From assembly GCA_047610385.1 (NCBI GenBank), contig JBLGAC010000079.1, forward strand, positions 1 to 8,179: 8,179 bases of DNA. The letters are read 5' to 3'. Below, one piece after another: positions 5,851 to 8,179 of this stretch. Below the pieces are notes generated by a model. That model did not search any database, was not told where the DNA came from, and saw only the letters and a list, made by a program, of their open reading frames with translations. This DNA comes from JBOCEF01 sp047610385 (GTDB lineage: Bacteria; Pseudomonadota; Alphaproteobacteria; Rhodobacterales; Rhodobacteraceae). Position numbers and translations under genes: made by a program. Numbering within the stretch: position 1 is the stretch's first letter; every line of letters starts with the position of its first letter.

Positions 5851-6042
5851 ATGACCCGCGAGGCTCCCGAAATCCAGATCGTCACCGCCGCCCGTATTTC
5901 GTGCGATGGCAGCGAAGGCGCGCTTGGCCATCCGCGTGTGTGGCTGCAGATCTCCGAGGCCGACGGCTTCGTGGAATGCGGCTATTGCGACAAGCGCTTC
6001 GTCCTCAAGGGCGGCCCAGCCGACATCGAAGCAAAGGCCTGA
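5851..6042 (+). CDS. CHCC zinc-finger protein, NDUFS6-like complex I accessory subunit homologue
   Basis: This 63-residue protein carries a zf-CHCC domain: Cys18 (RISCDG), His27 in GALGHPRVW, and Cys43 and Cys46 in ECGYCDKRF. The spacing and the words CDG, GALGHP and CGYC are those I recall for mitochondrial complex I subunit NDUFS6 (13 kDa). A homologue is known as a component of complex I in the alphaproteobacterium Paracoccus denitrificans, where it helps mature or stabilise the peripheral arm near the N-module. By inference this protein binds one Zn and works with NADH dehydrogenase in the cytoplasm. An in-frame ATG at 5836 would add five residues; I prefer 5851 because of the possible promoter at 5830-5835, but either is possible. 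The stop is five bases before the polA start, so the two are likely co-transcribed. Many such proteins are annotated only as zinc-finger domain proteins. Confidence 0.85.
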   Translation: MTREAPEIQIVTAARISCDGSEGALGHPRVWLQISEADGFVECGYCDKRFVLKGGPADIEAKA

Positions 6043-6047
6043 ACCCA

Positions 6048-8179
6048 GTGACAGACACGGAAAACACCCCCGAGATCGGCCCCGGCGATCATCTTCAGCT
6101 CATCGATGGATCGGGGTTCATTTTCCGCGCCTATCACGCGCTGCCCCCCCTGACGCGCAAATCCGACGGGATGCCTGTCGGTGCCGTCTCGGGGTTTTGC
6201 AACATGCTGCAAAAGGTGATCGAATCGCACAAAAGCGATCTGGATGGCCCGACCCATGCCGCGGTGATCTTTGATCATTCGGGCAAGACGTTCCGCAACG
6301 ACATCTACCCTGACTACAAAGCCCACCGTCCGCCACCGCCCGAGGACCTGCGCCCGCAATTCCCGCTGATCCGCGACGCCACCCGCGCCTTCAACCTGCC
6401 CTGCATCGAAATGGAGGGGTGGGAGGCCGACGACATCATCGCCACCTATGCCGATCTGGCCGCCAAGGCCGGGGCGAAGGTGACGATCATTTCGTCGGAC
6501 AAAGACCTGATGCAGCTCGTCGCCGACGGCATTCGGATGCTCAAGCCGGGCCTCAAGGGCAAGCCTGACGAATTGCTGGATGCCGAAGGCGTGCGCGCCT
6601 ATTTCGGCGTTGGGCCCGAACGCGTCGTGGACGTGCAGGCGCTGGCTGGGGATGCCACCGACAACGTGCCCGGCGCCCCGGGCATCGGGCTGAAAACCGG
6701 CGCGCTGCTGATCAATGAATATGGCGATCTGGATGCGCTGCTGGCCCGCGCGTCGGAAATCAAGCAACCCAAACGCCGCCAGAGCCTGATTGACAATGAG
6801 GCCCAGATCCGCACCTCACGCCAATTGGTGATGCTGTCGCGCGACGTGCCTGTCGCAGCCCCCCCCGGCGCGCTGGCGCTGCGCGATCCTGATGCGGCCA
6901 CCCTGCTCGGGTTCCTCCAAGGCATGGAGTTCACGACCCTCACCACCCGCATCGCCAAGATCCTTGGCGCGGACGCGTCGGCCATCGCCGCCCCCACCGC
7001 TCCCATCGCCGCGGCTGAGGCCGCCGACGCCCCCATTGACCATTCCACCTATGAAATCGTGCGCGACGCTGCGGCGCTGAAAATCTGGATCGCGCGGGCC
7101 ACCGAAATTGGCGCCGTGGCGGTGGACACTGAAACCACGTCGCTCAATGAAATGGTTGCTGATCTGGTGGGCGTGTCCTTGGCGACCGCGCCGGGGCAGG
7201 CCTGCTATATCCCGCTTGGCCATATCTCCGGCGATGGCGATCTGCTGGGTGCCACCACGCGCGCCGATGGCCAGATGGACATGGAGGAGGCGCTGACCCT
7301 GCTGCGCCCCATGCTGTCCGATCCGTCCGTGCTGAAAATCGGCCAGAACCTGAAATACGACATCAAGGTCCTGCGCCGCCACGGCGTCGAAGTAACCCCG
7401 ATCGACGACACCATGTTGATGAGCTACGCGCAATCGGCGGGCCTGCATGGCCACGGGATGGATGAGCTGGCCAAACTGCACCTCAACCACGACTGCATCC
7501 CGATCAAGACCCTGCTGGGCGTTGGCAAAGCCGCGATCACCTTCGACAGGGTTCCCGTGGACAAGGCCGCGCCCTATGCCGCCGAAGACGCCGATGTCAC
7601 CCTGCGCTTGCACCGCATCCTGAAACCGCTTCTGTCCGTCAACAGCGTCACCGCGGTCTATGAAACCATGGAACGCCCGCTGATCCCGGTGCTGGCCACC
7701 ATGGAGATGGCGGGCATCAAAGTTGACCGCGACCGGCTTTCGCGCCTGTCCAACTGCTTTGCCCAGCGCATGGCGGGCTTTGAGGCTGAGATCCATGAGA
7801 TCGCCGGCAAGACCTTCAATGTCGGCAGCCCCAAGCAGCTGGGCGAGATTTTGTTTGATGAATTGGGCCTGCCCGGCGGCAAAAAGGGCAAGAACGGCGC
7901 CTGGGGCACTGGCGCGGATGTGCTGGAAACGCTGGCGGTCGAACAGGGGTCCGACCTCGCGGCGCGCATTATGGATTGGCGGCAGCTCTCCAAGCTGAAA
8001 TCCACCTATACCGACGCGCTGCAAACCCACATCAACGCGGAAACCGGGCGGGTGCACACCTCGTTCAGCCTTGCGGCGACCACCACCGGGCGGCTCGCCA
8101 GCACCGATCCGAACCTGCAAAACATCCCCGTGCGCTCCGAACAGGGCCGTGAAATCCGCGAGGCGTTCATTGCCGATGA
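6048..8179 (+). CDS. polA: DNA polymerase I, 5' part (runs off the window)
   Basis: The frame is open from a GTG at 6048 to the window end, giving 710 codons of an enzyme normally about 930 long; there is no internal stop. PolA fills gaps, removes RNA primers and works in repair. The 5'-nuclease domain (about 15-300) shows LIDGSG (Asp20), Asp76, YKAHR (90-94), EADD (126-129), SSDKD (150-153) and GDATDN (201-206) followed by the helix-hairpin GAPGIGLKTG. An Ala/Pro-rich linker at about 308-330 precedes the 3'-5' exonuclease domain with intact residues Asp360 and Glu362 (DTET), Asp438 (NLKYD) and Tyr510/Asp514 (YAAED), so proofreading is probably active. The polymerase domain begins at about 541 and reaches TGRLASTDPNLQNIP (680-694); motif A lies just beyond the end. 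AAAGG about ten bases before supports the GTG. It follows the zinc-finger gene by five bases. Confidence 0.97.
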   Translation, partial: MTDTENTPEIGPGDHLQLIDGSGFIFRAYHALPPLTRKSDGMPVGAVSGFCNMLQKVIESHKSDLDGPTHAAVIFDHSGKTFRNDIYPDYKAHRPPPPEDLRPQFPLIRDATRAFNLPCIEMEGWEADDIIATYADLAAKAGAKVTIISSDKDLMQLVADGIRMLKPGLKGKPDELLDAEGVRAYFGVGPERVVDVQALAGDATDNVPGAPGIGLKTGALLINEYGDLDALLARASEIKQPKRRQSLIDNEAQIRTSRQLVMLSRDVPVAAPPGALALRDPDAATLLGFLQGMEFTTLTTRIAKILGADASAIAAPTAPIAAAEAADAPIDHSTYEIVRDAAALKIWIARATEIGAVAVDTETTSLNEMVADLVGVSLATAPGQACYIPLGHISGDGDLLGATTRADGQMDMEEALTLLRPMLSDPSVLKIGQNLKYDIKVLRRHGVEVTPIDDTMLMSYAQSAGLHGHGMDELAKLHLNHDCIPIKTLLGVGKAAITFDRVPVDKAAPYAAEDADVTLRLHRILKPLLSVNSVTAVYETMERPLIPVLATMEMAGIKVDRDRLSRLSNCFAQRMAGFEAEIHEIAGKTFNVGSPKQLGEILFDELGLPGGKKGKNGAWGTGADVLETLAVEQGSDLAARIMDWRQLSKLKSTYTDALQTHINAETGRVHTSFSLAATTTGRLASTDPNLQNIPVRSEQGREIREAFIAD

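Noticed and set aside
6816..8120. Minus-strand open frame of 434 codons opposite polA
   Set aside because: Antisense shadow of an intact polA with catalytic motifs; no recognisable domain in its translation.

Overview
The window looks like ordinary core chromosome of a GC-rich alphaproteobacterium, most likely a member of the Rhodobacterales (Rhodobacteraceae/Roseobacter group). I base this on the GC-rich, codon-third-position-biased coding style and on the gene set: ThyX-type thymidylate synthase, a GloA-type glyoxalase followed by a DUF1194 protein, a HIT protein, an NDUFS6-like zinc-finger protein and polA. I see no tRNA, rRNA, CRISPR array, transposase or phage gene.

Layout. Bases 1-145 are non-coding and locally AT-rich. 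Bases 146-2803 (minus strand) read as one transcription unit in the order thyX, a family 25 glycosyltransferase, and a second family 25 glycosyltransferase. The last copy is full length and in one frame but is interrupted by three nonsense codons, so it is called a pseudogene. A 119-bp divergent intergenic region separates thyX from a plus-strand pair, gloA (2923-3351) and a secreted DUF1194 von Willebrand-A-like protein (3351-4064), whose stop and start codons overlap. These converge on a minus-strand pair, a HIT-family protein (4150-4539) downstream of an ABC-2-type ATPase (4611-5558). A roughly 290-bp divergent intergenic region then holds an unusual set of strong, partly mutually exclusive palindromes and a G-quadruplex-like G-run cluster. 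It leads into a plus-strand pair: a small CHCC zinc-finger protein resembling mitochondrial complex I subunit NDUFS6, and polA. The polA gene starts at a GTG five bases later and runs off the right end with 710 codons visible.

Functional picture. These are mostly housekeeping genes: dTMP synthesis (ThyX), methylglyoxal detoxification (GloA), nucleotide hydrolysis (HIT), DNA repair and replication (PolA), probable respiratory complex I biogenesis (NDUFS6-like), export (ABC ATPase) and surface glycan decoration (GT25 pair). The genes do not form one pathway. I did not find a convincing new biological system. The points most worth a second look are the triple-nonsense GT25 pseudogene, the palindromic intergenic element near 5664-5728, and the NDUFS6-like gene placed directly ahead of polA.
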